A DNA stretch of 64,000 nucleotides from Alternaria dauci. Lineage: Eukaryota; Ascomycota; Dothideomycetes; Pleosporales; Pleosporaceae. The translations under genes and the position numbers were made by a program. The stretch spans positions 1,736,001-1,800,000 of the forward strand of contig NC_091279.1 in the NCBI RefSeq assembly GCF_042100115.1, written 5' to 3'. The notes beneath the pieces were generated by a model. That model saw nothing but the letters and a program-made list of their open reading frames with translations. It ran no database searches and had not been told where the DNA came from. Positions 1 to 12,809 of the stretch are shown here, piece after piece (within the stretch, counting starts at the first letter, position 1; every line of letters starts with the position of its first letter).

Positions 1-1136
1 CCATCTTCGCACATCTGAGTTCTGTCATTAATTATACGAAGCTGTGGGGTGTGAAGCGCAAAATCTACATCAGCGTGTTGAGCAGCTTCAATGAGAAGTT
101 CTACTCAGGTGGCATTCTCTTTCAATGTCTGTTCGATACAAAGCAGAAAGAGGTGCTTGCTGCAGGCGGACGGTACGACAAGTTGATTGAAGAATACCGT
201 CTGAAGGCCTCCAGTCACGCGCAACCAGCAGCTGCGTCCCATGCTGTAGGTGTGAACCTAGGATGGGACCGGCTCGTCAACTCCATGAGTCGATACATCA
301 AGAAGCCTGAGAAGTCGAATTTCTTACGGAAACATGCCGAAGAAGATACTCCATCTATCTCTTGGATGCCACGACGCTGCGACTGTCTCGTCGCTAGTTT
401 CGACCCCAATGTCCTCCGCTCTACCGGCATAAAGATGGTAGCAGACCTCATTGCTCATGGTTACACCGCCGAACTCGCTGTCGATGCGCACTCCATCGAA
501 GATATTCTGCGTCACTATCGTGACGACAGGCACAGCTGGGTCATCGTGATCAAGCACGGCGTCGCGCCCGATAAGCCTGAGTTGAAGGTCAAGTCCATCG
601 CAAAGAAGGAAGACACAGATCTGCGCAGCGCGGATCTTTTGAACTACCTCCGAAATGAGCTCCGAGACCGTGAAGAGCGCGAAGGAAGCGCAGCCCGCCT
701 CATCAAAGCCGCACCGCCAAGCTCAAGCAACACGACCAACGTACCAAAATCGAATGTTGACGTCCTCATAGCCCAGCACCGGTCAAAGAAGAGCAATAAG
801 TGGTCCATTGTCGAGGCTGCACAATCGCGCTCCTCAGACCTGCTCTCCGCTTTCCAATCTGCACCCATCGCTGCCATCGAAACAAAGGAAGAGGTGATGA
901 ACCTTCTCAAGGAGACACGTCTCAGTGACCCAGACTCATGGCGTTTCTTTATTCAAAAGATGCCGCTCGCCGAAAGAAAGTATCTGCAAGAGCTGCATGA
1001 CCTGCTGCTGGGTTATAAGGCGAGGTGGGTTGAAAGCAAAGGGGAAGGGGGAGCAAACGGGGAGGGACCTGTGGGAAAGGCCTTTGTGTACAATTTCAGG
1101 ACTGGAGGATGTCTACTCTATGATTTGGAGAGTTGA
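1..1136 (+). CDS. GCN2: eIF2-alpha kinase Gcn2, C-terminal part (5' end outside window)
   Basis: The frame is open to the left edge (first full codon at base 3) and stops at 1134-1136, so only about 377 C-terminal residues are present. They match the histidyl-tRNA-synthetase-like half of Gcn2, which senses uncharged tRNA and activates the kinase that phosphorylates eIF2alpha. Visible signs are the HisRS-like block with AAGGRYDKLIEEY around 160-195, the GVNLGWDRLV helix around 250-280, and an anticodon-binding-like domain starting near CDCLVASFDP (380). The kinase and RWD domains must lie upstream. No intron is needed here. The call rests on the characteristic degenerate HisRS sequence and is firm. 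The family is known to act in the cytosol on ribosomes in general amino-acid control. Confidence 0.9.
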   Translation, partial: IFAHLSSVINYTKLWGVKRKIYISVLSSFNEKFYSGGILFQCLFDTKQKEVLAAGGRYDKLIEEYRLKASSHAQPAAASHAVGVNLGWDRLVNSMSRYIKKPEKSNFLRKHAEEDTPSISWMPRRCDCLVASFDPNVLRSTGIKMVADLIAHGYTAELAVDAHSIEDILRHYRDDRHSWVIVIKHGVAPDKPELKVKSIAKKEDTDLRSADLLNYLRNELRDREEREGSAARLIKAAPPSSSNTTNVPKSNVDVLIAQHRSKKSNKWSIVEAAQSRSSDLLSAFQSAPIAAIETKEEVMNLLKETRLSDPDSWRFFIQKMPLAERKYLQELHDLLLGYKARWVESKGEGGANGEGPVGKAFVYNFRTGGCLLYDLES

Positions 1137-1570
1137 AAGGTGCAAATTATGAGCATCAAGCGAAGTATGAACATTATGAATCACGAATGATAATCAGCCT
1201 CATCCCAATACCGACATCATGATAATAAGTCAGACTCTAGGCCCCGCTCGTATCTCAGCGTTAGGGTCCTGAGGTCGTGCACATTCGCCAACTCACGTAT
1301 CGCATCACTGATACTCACATGCTGCAGAGCTAATACCATGCCATAACAACCGTACATACCCAGATCCATATGCATCTAAGTGTATTACAGTGGAAATGTT
1401 GGCTTCTAGGCAATTTGATCGTTCAGGCACGTCTTGCGTCTAGTCCTAATCCGGCCTAGACCCAGCACTCCTTTCCAAGACTCACAGACGATGCATATAA
1501 CAGTCCTTCTGGTCTTCCCTACAGCGCCACCATCGTCGCCCGTGTTCCTCCAGCCGCAGCCTGTCATATC
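1137..1570. other. Convergent 3' intergenic stretch
   Basis: This 434-bp stretch lies between the stop of the Gcn2 gene (plus strand) and the stop of the MFS gene (minus strand). It should hold both 3' UTRs. Short open frames here have no codon or motif support. I see no RNA gene or repeat. Confidence 0.6.
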
Positions 1571-3826
1571 TCAAACAGCAAACTTCGATCGTGCTCTCAG
1601 TCTTGCGCCGTACACCCAGATCAGATACATGCCAACCTTGCTCAAGTCAGCGCACTGCCAGGTTCTGCAATCATTTCCAACTTACGATACCCATCACGCT
1701 CAACCCACCCAACAGGCTGATACCTTTCCCTATGCCCAGATTGATGTACATTGGACGGGAGAAGAGCACGGACCCGAAAGCGAAGCCCGAGCGACAGAAG
1801 TCATTGCCTGCAAAGAGGGAGGCGGCATAGGTTGGGTAGGACATGGGAACATATGCTATACAAGGGTCAGCAAAGTGAACAGGAAATAGGAAGCCCAAAG
1901 AACAACTTACAAAAGACTGCCTGGAAGATGATGAATACACTTGTCGAATATATGGTGATACCGATGGCTGTAGCGATCCAGTGTACGGAGTGGCGAGCCG
2001 TCCAGCCTACAGGTATCAGAATTAATGTCCACTTTAGCTCTTTAGACCGCGGTCTGAAACTCACCAAATAGGAACAGTCCAATCGGTACGCCAAAACTTG
2101 CGAATATGGCCGGCACAAGTCTATGTTCCTGCGGTCTCAAACCTCTCTCCAGGATATCCGGTGTGAGATAGAATCTCAGGTATAGAAAGTATATCGTGAT
2201 CGAAATGAAGCACCCGATGATTATCGCCAAGAAGACTATCGACATCTCGCCAACGGTAAACCCATATATCTCAAGATACACGAGAGGGAAGACTTCGAAG
2301 AAGGAGTAGTAGATGCCATACGTCAAAGCGGAGTATACGTTGATGAAGAAGAGAGCAGGGTCTTTTACGCAAATCTCCAAGGGTTTGATGATAGCATCTA
2401 GGAGTGTGGCAGAGAACTTGATGCCTTTGCGGTCGATCTCGGTCTGCGTGTGAATGTTTGGGTTGCCTGTCAATGCGCGAAGACGGGCAGAGCGGTGCAG
2501 CAAGATGGTAGTAGGTTGTGTTTCCGGCATGAAGAAGAAGAATAGGAGGAATACTGGGGCGGACATCCACAAGAGTTCCCATTGTGACCTGCAGATGCGT
2601 GATCAGTATGAGACGACACGAAGTGGATATAACCACCTGCTCAAGGAAGGAGACATACCAACGCCAGTTTTCGGCATACACGGAATATCCAGACAAGAGA
2701 GGGCCAACTGCTGGTCCTGCAAAGGCTGCTGCCGTCCAGAAAGCAAGGCCATATGGTAACTCCAGTAGAGCATATAGATCTTGCATACTCGCTCCGCCGT
2801 TGGCTAAACAAGGGCTTCCAAAGAAGCCTAGCAAGAAACGGAGGAAAAGAAGACCACCGAGGTTATCTACTAGTGCTGCTGGTAGAGTGAGGATGGTGAA
2901 AAGTGCAAAAGTAGTAATGTAAGGTATGTTCCTCCCGAGTTGCGGTACTAGACGAGTGGTCAGTAAATGTCATGTTCGTGATGGCCACGACTGACTTGGA
3001 AAGGAATGAATGAAGACGCGTAGGATATACTCTTACCTTCACTCAGTGGCGCGAACAGCAACGGTCCGATTCCATAACCTAAACATGTATCGTCAGCCCA
3101 ACTATATCGCAAAGAATGGCAACAGATACGAACACACAAGCACCTACCCAAAACATACAATGCCAATCCCAAACTCGCCTTAAAAGCACCCACCCCAAAC
3201 CTCTCCATAACCAACAGTGTACTACTAACATAAATCGAACTCCCCGCATACACAATAAACGTATACAGACAGACCAAAAACGCCGTCCAAGCCTTCTTCC
3301 CCCAGGACCAGTTGTGAGGGTTCGCTGAGTCGGTAGTGGTATACCATTCCGCCAATACGAGACCGTCGGCCGTCTTTGTGGGCGCAATAGCATGAGGCGC
3401 TGAGCGCGTGCCATGGAGTGCGAGAGTGGCTTCGAGACGTTCGGCTTCGAGGCGCTCGGGGCTGAAGGGAAGAGTGTGCGAAGCGATGGTCGCTGCTGGG
3501 ACACCGGGGTCTTCGTGGCCTGTTGAGGTTGAGTTGCGTGACTGCGGTTTCTCGATATCTGCTGTTCGGGAGGGGAGCTTCTCTAGGTCGACTGTAGGGG
3601 GGGAGGTAGTGGTCTGATCTGGGTTTGGCGGGCTGATGGTGGTTGTGGAGTGATTGGAGTGCGCTTGGGTGGTCGAGCCTGAGGCTCCAGTGTTCTTCTC
3701 AGTGTATGCAGCTGGAATCTCAAACCCGGGTAACTCTTCTGGATACTTGAAGATGCGGTTACGTGTTGCGTAGCGAACGAGCTGACCAAAAGGTGCATCG
3801 CGCACTATTTCCCTAAGAGTCTCCAT
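1571..3826 (-). CDS. MFS drug/H+ antiporter, DHA1 (Flr1/Mdr1-like)
   Basis: Seven exons on the minus strand (3826-3148, 3078-3037, 2947-2659, 2588-2065, 2006-1911, 1855-1686, 1636-1571) join in phase to 1866 nt, or 621 residues. The N-terminus is a long hydrophilic tail (first about 170 residues) beginning METLREIV, typical of the fluconazole/benomyl-resistance DHA1 transporters. Twelve membrane segments follow, starting after the PHNWSWGKK motif. The TM4-5 region has LRFLLGFFGSPCLANGG, TM5 has GPAVGPLLSGY, and the protein ends GARLRARSKFAV, as in this family. It probably exports drugs or small toxic compounds at the plasma membrane using the proton gradient; the substrate cannot be read from sequence. 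It sits 919 bp downstream of an ABC exporter on the same strand. Confidence 0.9.
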
Positions 3827-4745
3827 ACTGTCTGAATGCTAGCAGGTGCGTTTCTAATGGAAAAAGTGAATACTGGGAAGATTATTGAAAACTCTCGGCG
3901 CAACAATGCTATTATATTTCCAGGCGCTCCTTTCCAGCCTGATTACCAAGGGCGCCTGCAAGGGGTGGATCCCTTGCTCTCAGTAAATGCACATGAAGCA
4001 CTCCTCCAAACCCTCCTTCCAACGACAAATCAACCCTCAGTTGTCAGCAAAAGCCATCCACCATCAATGGACAGGTTTCTTGATTTCAAAGGATGTCAGA
4101 TAAGGAAAGTGTAAGAAGACACCGGAAAGGGCATGTCAGATTCGAAAGAAGCTTACTTTCAGCCACGTGATTGGTACATTCGATGTAGCCACGCAACCAC
4201 CAAAGTATCCTTCGCCTCTCATTGACCGATCGAAGCCAGATGTTGAATCGTGGTAGGCTGGCCAGACAGACCGGACTTTGCAGCCTCTGGCTTCGTTTTG
4301 TAATCCGTGGCCACTAATGTATTATGCACCTGGTCCGCTTCAAGCATCCGCCAAGATCCGATACCACATCTTCTGTGGCTGACATACACCTGCTGACAGA
4401 CATTGCTGACTGGAACTTGTCACCTCTGCGCATGTTTGGGCAAATCACGACCCACAGATCTCAAGCACGCCAACGTGTCGATTATGCAGCACCAAAAAAG
4501 TCGATTAGACTTAACTATGTATACATTAAGAGCAGGCAACCACCCATAAGCCCTGGTATACGCCGGGACGATAAACCAAAAGAAAACACGCTTGCGCGAT
4601 TAAGAGAAGCGGATCTTGATCGCTTACTTTTTTCTTTCCAACCCCCGTCTAAATTTCATACCTCTCGCTTGCCCATCCTGTTCATCCTCTGAGCTTTATG
4701 TACAAGGAATATAAGCGCGCGATCATACGTTCGAAGCAGCGATCT
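3827..4745. other. Upstream region of the MFS gene
   Basis: 919 bp between the ABC transporter stop (4746) and the MFS start (3826), both on the minus strand. It must hold the ABC 3' UTR and the MFS promoter. A plus-strand frame of 122 codons at 4324-4692 has no recognisable content. No clear TATA box or binding site could be assigned. Confidence 0.6.
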
Positions 4746-7700
4746 CTATTCGGCAGCTGATTTTGGCTTTGCTTCGTACGCCGTCTTCGCGGTGCTGGTC
4801 AAGGTCTCTAACTCTCCGCTTGTTTCGCACATGGACCGGAAAGAACCACCCTCTTTCCGAACAAGATCGTATGGGTGGCCATATTCAATGACTTCACCCT
4901 TATCCAAGACAAGAACCTTGTCGTAGTCGATGATCGTTTGGAGACGATGAGCAATCGTGATTGTGGTGTTCTTGATCTGGCGAATAGTCTCTTGAATCTT
5001 TGCATCAGTGGCGTAATCAATGGAAGCTGTGGCTTCGTCCATCAACAACACCTTTGGTGCCTTGAGTAGCGCCCGGGCAAGACAGAGAAGTTGTCTTTGA
5101 CCTTGCGACAGATTAGAACCGGACTCTGATACCGGCGAGTTCAGATTTTTGAAAGGGTTCTTGTTCTCGGTCTCCATCGCAGCTTGTGCCGCAACCTCAT
5201 CTTGGTCCGCAGGGCGCCCGTCAGGCATCACCAAGACGGTGTCTTCTTGCGTCTCGCCACGCTCCCAGTCGCGATTTGCAAGAATGGAGCCAGGGTTGGT
5301 GGTAGCGGCTGAGTAGCTGGCATTGACGTCCGCAGTCACCGCGCCCGTTGTGGGGATAGGGATTTGAACAGCGCGTGGTGGGGAAGCGGCACCGGTAGGT
5401 GTCACATTGCCTGATGCCGGACGTGATAGCGTTGAAATAAGGTTGACTTCCCGTAGTGCAGTGTAGATCTCCTCATCAGTAAAGATCGAGAAGGGGTCAA
5501 GATTGCTTCGGATTGTGCCTGTGAATAATGTCGGATCTGTTGGATGTTATTACTTGCTGAACCATGATAGAACCTAGATGTACTTACCTTGCGGTACCAT
5601 GACGACATTCTCCCGCAGATCATGCAGGCCAATTGAGCCAATATCGATGTCATCGATTAGAATCTTGCCCTTCTCGGCCTCCAAGGCTCGAAACAAGGCC
5701 AGAGCCATCGAACTTTTGCCGGCACCTGTCCTGCCTACTACACCGACCTTCTCTCCTGGGAGAATCTTGAAGGTCAGGTCCTTGAGGACAAGGTCGAAGT
5801 CGGCTCTGTATCGTGTACTGTAGTTGATGAACTCTACAGATCCCTTGCTTGGCCAGTTGGAAGGTGGACGTGTCTCTGGGATGACAGAGGGAGCTTCCTG
5901 GTCGACATCGAGGTACTCCTTGACACGCTCGACTGAGTTCATGTTCTGCTCGTTGGCGGAATACAGACGAACAAACCACAAGACGTTCTCAGTGAAGGTC
6001 ACAGCATAGGTGAGTGCGAGACCAGCAGCACCTGCATCGATGCGCCCAACGCTGAGCACGACAAAGGCTCCGGAGAAAAAGGCTACCATAGCACCAACGA
6101 CATCCACCCGGAACGCGAGCCATCTGTTAGCTGCCCAGAGATAGATGAAAGGTCGATGTTGAGTGTTAATCTTGTTCAAGTTCTCGCGAATGAAGCGGCG
6201 CTCATCACCGTAAGCTCTGATGGTCGTCATGCCAGATAGAGTTTCACCAAACTGCTGATACAGCGGGCTCCGATGCACCGACTCCAATCGTTTCAGGTCG
6301 CGGGATGAGTTGATGTAGAAACGACCAATGAGGAAGTAGAGTATTGAAATGAAGAAAGCCGCGATCAGGAAAGCGGGTGTGATGATCGAGATAAGGATGA
6401 CGATAGTGACAATAGAAGCGAAGCAATGGACAACGCCAATAGCGACAGGCGCCACTTCTTGGTCGACTGATTCAATATCCTTGGAGAATCTGTTCATGAG
6501 CTGACCGAGCGGAGTCTGATCGAAGAAGCGGAACTTGGCGTGCGTAACTTTTTGAATAAGGCGTTCGTGGATGCGTTTGGATGCGGCGAGAGAACCACCG
6601 AACAGGAAGCCTTCTCGCAAGAATGTGATAAACATGAAGATGAGCCCAAGGATGGCATAGACACCCAAGAAGTACGCGGAATTGACGTCTGGGTTCGGAG
6701 CGCTGAAGGTGGTTTGCATGGTGTTGTAGGCATACGACTGCTGCTCCGGTTTGGCAGCAAAGAAAGGAATGTTCCAGCTGCAGGTACCGCTGTTCATGCA
6801 TGTGCCCATACCGCTCAGAGTCGGCGCATGTGTTACTGGAGTCTGATGATGTGTACCCATGACAGCGTAACCCTTGTCTGCATATGCGTTTGCCCATGTG
6901 CGGATCCAGAGATTAGTAGAAACCGAGGAGATTTGTGCAGCCACGAAAGCAATAGTAGCACCAAGCCAATAGTACCATGGACCCATAGCCCGCAGGTACA
7001 TCGTGATAATGCTGAGCTTGACACCACCCTCGGCCTTCTTCTCCTCCTGGCTGTTGCTGGCTGGTGTCTTCTTGGCGTCAGGCTTGCCGTTCAAGGTGAC
7101 ATTGGCGGATCCATTGGCGTGGTTAGCATCACCATTCGCCTCTTCGCCTGCATCCGAGGACGGCTCTTGGGAAGGAGGCTTGGAAGCACCTCGTGAAGCG
7201 GGCCGTGATTTTGTGAGATCTTCCGTGAGCTTTCCAGAACTGATGACTTCGTCTGCTGTTCCTTGTGCAACCACTCGGCCATTCTCGAGTGCAACAGCGA
7301 ATTCTGCATGTGGCAGGCAGAGACTGACGTTGTGTGTGACCAGGATACAGGTTCGGTTGGCCATGAGCGGTCCATGAAGTGCGTAGTGGAAGATCCATTT
7401 GGCAGTATGGGCATCGACAGCGCTCAAGACATCATCGAGAAGAACATGACGGGCCTTGCTGTATAGTGCACGAGCCAGTGAGATACGTTGCTTTTGACCT
7501 CCGGATAGCGTGACACCTTTCTCTCCTACTATTGTCTCGTCGCCACCATCAAGAATCTCGAGATCTCGCTTCAGAGAGCATGCCTCAATGACATCTTGGT
7601 AGCGCTTTTGGTCGAACTGGCTAGCGAATACGATGTTGTCCTTGACTGTACCATTTACAAGCCAAGCTTGCTGAGCGCAGTAAGCGATGCTGTCCGTGAG

Positions 7701-10134
7701 TCCTGTATCGGGATCGGGAGTCATGTCTTCTCGGCTGAGTCCGCCTGGTAAGTAGACATTACCCTTGAGCTTCGTCATCTCACCAAGCAAGCCCATCAGC
7801 AAGGAGGTCTTTCCAGACCCAGTGGGTCCAACTACAACGTTCAGTTTGCCCACACGGAAGGTCAAATTGAGGTCCATAAGCTTGAAGGCATCAGCTGAAG
7901 CCTGGTCCGCCATGTCCGTTCCACCCCAGCTGAATGTACCATTCTCGAATCCAATGATGGCTTGACCATCTTCGTCTTTCTTCTGGGTGATAAGCTGCGC
8001 GTACTTGTCGGTCTCAGGCTCGGAAAGATACTCCTCAATACGGTCGACTGAGACCTTGGACTCTTGAACATGAGCAACCATGTCTGCGAGTTGGTCCAGC
8101 GGAATCCTGAGAATCTGAAACAACGAGAGAGCAGTGAAAGCGACAGACGGAATGAGCGCTTTATGTTCGACGTTCGTGTAAACTAAGAAAGACAGGAATG
8201 TGATTAGGACTGGCGAGCCCGACCATATCGTAGCTGCTACCGCCCACAGGATGTAGCGCCGTCGCAGATGCTTGAGTTCAGTGTATCGCTTCTCGTTGAC
8301 TAGCCCGATGAAACGCTGTTCCCATGCAAAGAACTTGATGATTCGGATATTGGTAAGAACCTCGTTGGTGGTGTGGATACGAGCGTCGGTAGCCGCAAGA
8401 ATGAGCTTCTGAATCTTGGAGAACTGTCGCGCGACATACATGTTGATGGGAAGCAGGAAAATCATCATGCCAATACCGGCAATCGAGCTGTAGCCCAGGA
8501 TGCGGTAGAGTAGGAAGACAGCCACGACGACTTGCACCGGAGTGTTTGCCCAAAGGAAATGGAGATAGGCGCAGATCTCGCTGACCTTGAAGGCGTCGAC
8601 AGCCATGAGATTGATGATGGCGCCGGTCGTGACCTGAGCGTCGGACACGGGCTTTGAGGCGTCTTCTTCTTTGGCGGCTCCATTCGCCTTCTTCTTGTTC
8701 TTGCCAAAAGTGAACATGCGCTTCAATCCCTTGGGCTCTTCGTCCTGCTCCTGCTTCTTCTTTTCCTCGCCCAAGGCCTTCTCAGTAGTAGCAGCTGCTC
8801 GACGCTTGAGTGCCTTGGCGTAAATCTCTCCAATGATGACGGCGCGTAGACGGATGCAAATCTTTCGACCGAGCCAGAGCGCTTGACCATCTGCAAGTGC
8901 GGACAGACTGCCAGAGACGAAAAGCAAGATGACATAGAACCATGCGGCATTGGCGGGTGTCAAGTCGGGCTTCTCAACGTATTCCAAAATGACCTTTAGA
9001 AGCAGTGTCGGGGCGAAAGTCAGGAAACCGGAAATGGCAGCCCAACCCGCCTGGATGAGTAGACCTCGTTTGAAGTGTTTTAGAAGATGGTAGGCCAAAC
9101 CTGAGGTTTTCTTGACCTGGCGGTAGTTTGCAATGACCGCTGCGGCCTTGTCCTTGGAGGGCAGATTCCACACATCAGCAAGCTCGTACGTCTTCTTGTA
9201 TCCCGTCCAAACAATTGGGTCCACCCAGCTGAAAGTAGCAAGTGAGAAAACACTGGCGACAGGTTCCCGGGCAGGTGCGATGTCACCCTCGTACTCCAAT
9301 TCTACTGCCTTGTTGCCTTTCCTAGAGCACAAAGAAATGAGGAACAAGAGCGAAACGAGGACGAAATCGCCAATCATAAGCTTCTGGTGTAGAGGCGATC
9401 GCGGGTGGATAATAGCCGATCGAAACAGGAGGACGCTGAAGAGCCATTGGAAGCCGTAAATGAAGGCAGTGTGGTACCAGAGATGGGGGAATGAGAACCT
9501 GCTCGTGCTAGAGAGGAGCAGGCGCAGTGAGGCTAGAGTGGCGATGTAGGCCCAGACAGCGACATTGGCAACGGCTGCGAGTTTGCCGTGCTTGCCCCAT
9601 ACGTTGGTCAGCAGCACAGCGATATGAAGCGCAAGCTGTGCCAGTACCGCCAGCTCTTCGAGTATAACGACTGTGAGTTCTCCGCGGGGTTTGTCTACGG
9701 CAATGGCGGATACCGTGTTGACCGCATGGAGGGCAAGGTCTTCGTTCCGCTCCAGCTCGTCATCGGCCTCGCTGTCGGCGTCGTCGCCGTTGTAGTGGCG
9801 GGTTCGGTAGGACCACACATTGCCGGGATCTTCGAGGATGCTGTAGGCGTGGTAGTATTTGGACGCGGTGGCGGCGAAGTAGAGTTGGACCAGCAGGTAA
9901 GCGACGGATACTCCGCATACGACGAGAGGGAACAATGTTTGAAGATAGCTGTGACGTGTTAGCCGTCGGGGTCGTTTGTGGTGGCGCGTCGCTAATCGGA
10001 TGGCTGTAGTGGCACATCTGAGACCAGGCGGCGTGGGATAGATGGCGCAAGCCAAACAGAAGCACCTACTCTCGCTCGAAACACGTGGAAAAGTCGTCTC
10101 TGCCCCAGAGCGGGCCTCGGCAGTGGGCGAACAT
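4746..10134 (-). CDS. ABC transporter, ABCC/MRP family (Ybt1/Vmr1-like)
   Basis: Three exons (10134-10070, 9948-5588, 5518-4746) join in phase to 5199 nt, or 1732 residues. The continuous large frame begins at TTG 10220 and has no ATG. The better start is ATG 10134 in another frame: a 65-nt exon encodes a peptide with PLWGRDDFSTCFER, the usual ABCC N-terminus, and splices over a 121-nt intron to YLQTLFP. Order: N-terminal membrane domain (TMD0-like), TMD1, NBD1 (Walker A GPTGSGKTS near 728, LSGGQ near 835), TMD2, NBD2 (Walker A GRTGAGKSS near 1423, LSQGQ near 1611). NBD1 has Asp in place of the Walker B glutamate and NBD2 keeps MDEATASID, the normal asymmetry of this family. NBD2 carries a roughly 90-residue polar insertion between Walker A and signature. 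Likely a vacuolar or plasma-membrane exporter of organic anions or conjugates; the substrate is unknown. Confidence 0.92.
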
Positions 10135-12744
10135 GCTGTCAGCCGCTGCGAGTTGTACGAGACGTGTTGTGACGTGTGGTGGTGTTCAATTCCTCCAGCA
10201 CTCGCACTCGCTATTGACAATGGGTGGTGAGGCGCATTGGGACCTTGAAGAGGGGCCGGGGAGTGTATTCGCGCCTTCTGCGTGATTGCGCCAAAGTAAA
10301 TAAAGGCGGACCGGGGGCTTCCAGGCAGATGCGTCCAGGATACGGTGGTTTGCGAGGACAGAAGCTGCTTCTTCGGTTTGCGCTTCTAGCTGCCGCAAAG
10401 AGCCTTTCCAGATGCGCACTGACGTTCGCACGCGCGTGCGCGAATCGACGGATGATGTAATTCGCGATTTGGCCCGATGTGCAACCGAGGCCGGTGAGAT
10501 CTGATTAGATAGCCGTGGGATCGGATAACGGCTGCAACCAAGCACACTTCCACCAGGCGCAATCTCCCCTATCGAAAACGTTACTGTGGCTGCTTTGGCG
10601 GATTCAAAGGTACTCTGGAGCAGAGAGCTAGATCGTCACGACATATAGTCTGACAGGGTTCCTCTCCGCTTGACTCAAGGCGACATGGTTGTGCAGCACA
10701 CGCATCCGCTGCGCATGTGTCACGGAGCAAGCAATGCATCACTCTTAGGCCTTTTTCGCGCTCTGCCGCCCTGCAGCTTCACACTACACAGTCACAGCAG
10801 CGTCCTGACCGCCTCGTCGTCAGAGAGCCCAAGTGACATGTTATTGAATCAGAATGAGTCGATGATGCCCGCGAGTGCAAAAGGGCGCAGGCTGGAGCGA
10901 GCTGTAAATCTCCCGCTTCCCATATCGAGGCATGCCCATGGTTCATGTCGCCTGTGCAACTAGGCCTTGTGCACGCTGGGCAATGCCCACATGCCAACGG
11001 CGCCCTAGTTGGCGCAACGTCTGGCCTGATGCTTCTCTTCACAACGCCATGGTTACCCGTGCCGGCTGTTGAGGCCACATGCTAAAGAGCCTCATATCGG
11101 CGCTAGAGATCGATAAGCATCAACAAACTCCATCTGTACCTCGTATCTGGCACCAGAGAGTCACCTTTGACCTTCCTATAACACGACAGCTCTATCGCGG
11201 CGGCCGGACTTGGGAAAGTCCGGGGTACTGAGGTGGCTGCAAGCTGCCTGCAACCAGCTCCGCGGGCGGTGGGTAGTGGGACCACGCCTTAGCTCCCCCA
11301 CAGCTTACCAAGCTGCATCTGCCGTGCATGGCGACCTGTAACGCTGCTTACATTGCCAATAGGCCCTTTGCTAGCCGCTTCCTACAAGTCGGTGAAGCCC
11401 TCGCACACATGTCACCCCGACATGCCTGCTGGCGCCATCTGAGCACTGCCGGCTCCCTCCCAAGCGCGCTCAACGCTTTGGCCAAGGAACACAGCGTTCA
11501 ACGACGCGCTGCTGTCGAGTCCCGCGACATGTGAACATGTTTCCATACCGTTCTACTTGCTGCCGTCATACTAGACATGTCTTTGCAACGTTCGCACCAC
11601 GACACAAGAAATTCGGCACCGCCACTAAGCCTTTGCTCGCAATTCCACCGTACCTAGGTGCACCCAGCTCGCACGCGTGGAGAAGCATTCGTGGACAAAT
11701 CTCCTTCTCAAAATTGAAATGAGAGGACGCACCGACGAACGCGACATGATCCAAAGATTGCGTTGCCGATAATATGGGTAGTCCATACCACAGACATGGC
11801 CTCCTTGGAAGCCTGCCTGTGCAGATCCACTGCGCACGTGATAGAGGAGCTGTACAAACTCAGATAAACAGCAGCTACACTGGTTCAGTCACGGCAAAGT
11901 TCGCGCCTATCTGTCTTCCTAGCGTTCCACACAGATCCAGAGTTGTCACAGGAAGCTTCAAGCTGCCAGGGCCGTACAGGCTATGGCCGACGGGCCGCAG
12001 GAATCCCGTCGAGACTGTTCGCCGCATACAGACGAGGCACTAACTGCACACGCGCCGCTTTCCTACATTCACATCGCCCACCTAAGCTATTGTCGCGCTC
12101 CTTAATAGTCATTGACCTGCATATACAATGCTATCGTTGCTACTGAGGACCCTTCTTCCTGTAGCCATGAGAACAACACGACCGCTACATGAACGCTTCA
12201 CTTACCTACGAGCGCCATCAAACATCAACACATTGACCGCTCAGATTGTTTCGGTCAGCGTCTTTCGTTTCCGAGACACATGTCGAATCGCCGGACATGG
12301 CAAATGTACGTCTTATACAAAATTCACCCTTGCCAAGCAAACGTCAGTGGACGCCATAGACTACGCCGCAATCCTTTCCCAACCACTCAGCAATAGTCTG
12401 ACTCCACACAACTATTTCAAAGTAAGCAAGATGAGTTGGAAGACGGTTGTGGTATGTCGTGCCAACACACGTAGGGTTCTCGATGCTGAGTCGCCTTTCG
12501 ACTTGCCGCCCCTATGTAAGGGTTTCAGGTGGCATGCTCCTGAGGCTTTGGGGCGCTACAACCGCGCTCTTCTATTGGAAACTAAAGTGTTGAAAAGAGC
12601 TACTGTGTGCTTTGGCACAGGAAGGAACACTGGATGCAATGTCATGGGCGCAGGATGGACCCTAAGGGGCGTAGCCATGCATCCGCACGTTCGCGATGCG
12701 ACCCAGATCTGTCAATCTGGATGTCATCGATGTCGAAAGCACGA
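10135..12744. other. 2.6-kb gene-free stretch
   Basis: Lies between the divergent ABC transporter (start 10134, minus) and the amine-oxidase-like gene (start 12810, plus). Several open frames occur (the longest, 207 codons at 12128-12751) but none shows domains, splice-linked partners or good codon use. It probably holds the two promoters and 5' leaders. I see no transposon, tRNA or tandem repeat. Confidence 0.5.
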
Positions 12745-12751
12745 TATATAA
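12745..12751 (+). promoter_or_regulatory. TATA box of the FAD oxidase gene
   Basis: TATATAA lies 59 bp before ATG 12810. The position fits a short 5' leader and argues against the in-frame upstream ATG at 12696, which precedes the box. Confidence 0.5.
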
Positions 12752-12809
12752 GCCTAGAAGAACCTCCAGTTGTTCCAGTGTCGCGGAAGAAGCTGCTGCA
12801 CTCTGGACA

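Noticed and set aside
10135..10220. TTG-initiated N-terminal extension of the ABC transporter
   Set aside because: No ATG, unconvincing composition, and a spliced ATG exon in another frame supplies the normal ABCC N-terminus.
12128..12751. 207-codon frame before the FAD oxidase gene
   Set aside because: No motif or biased codon use, and its end overlaps the TATA box of the next gene.
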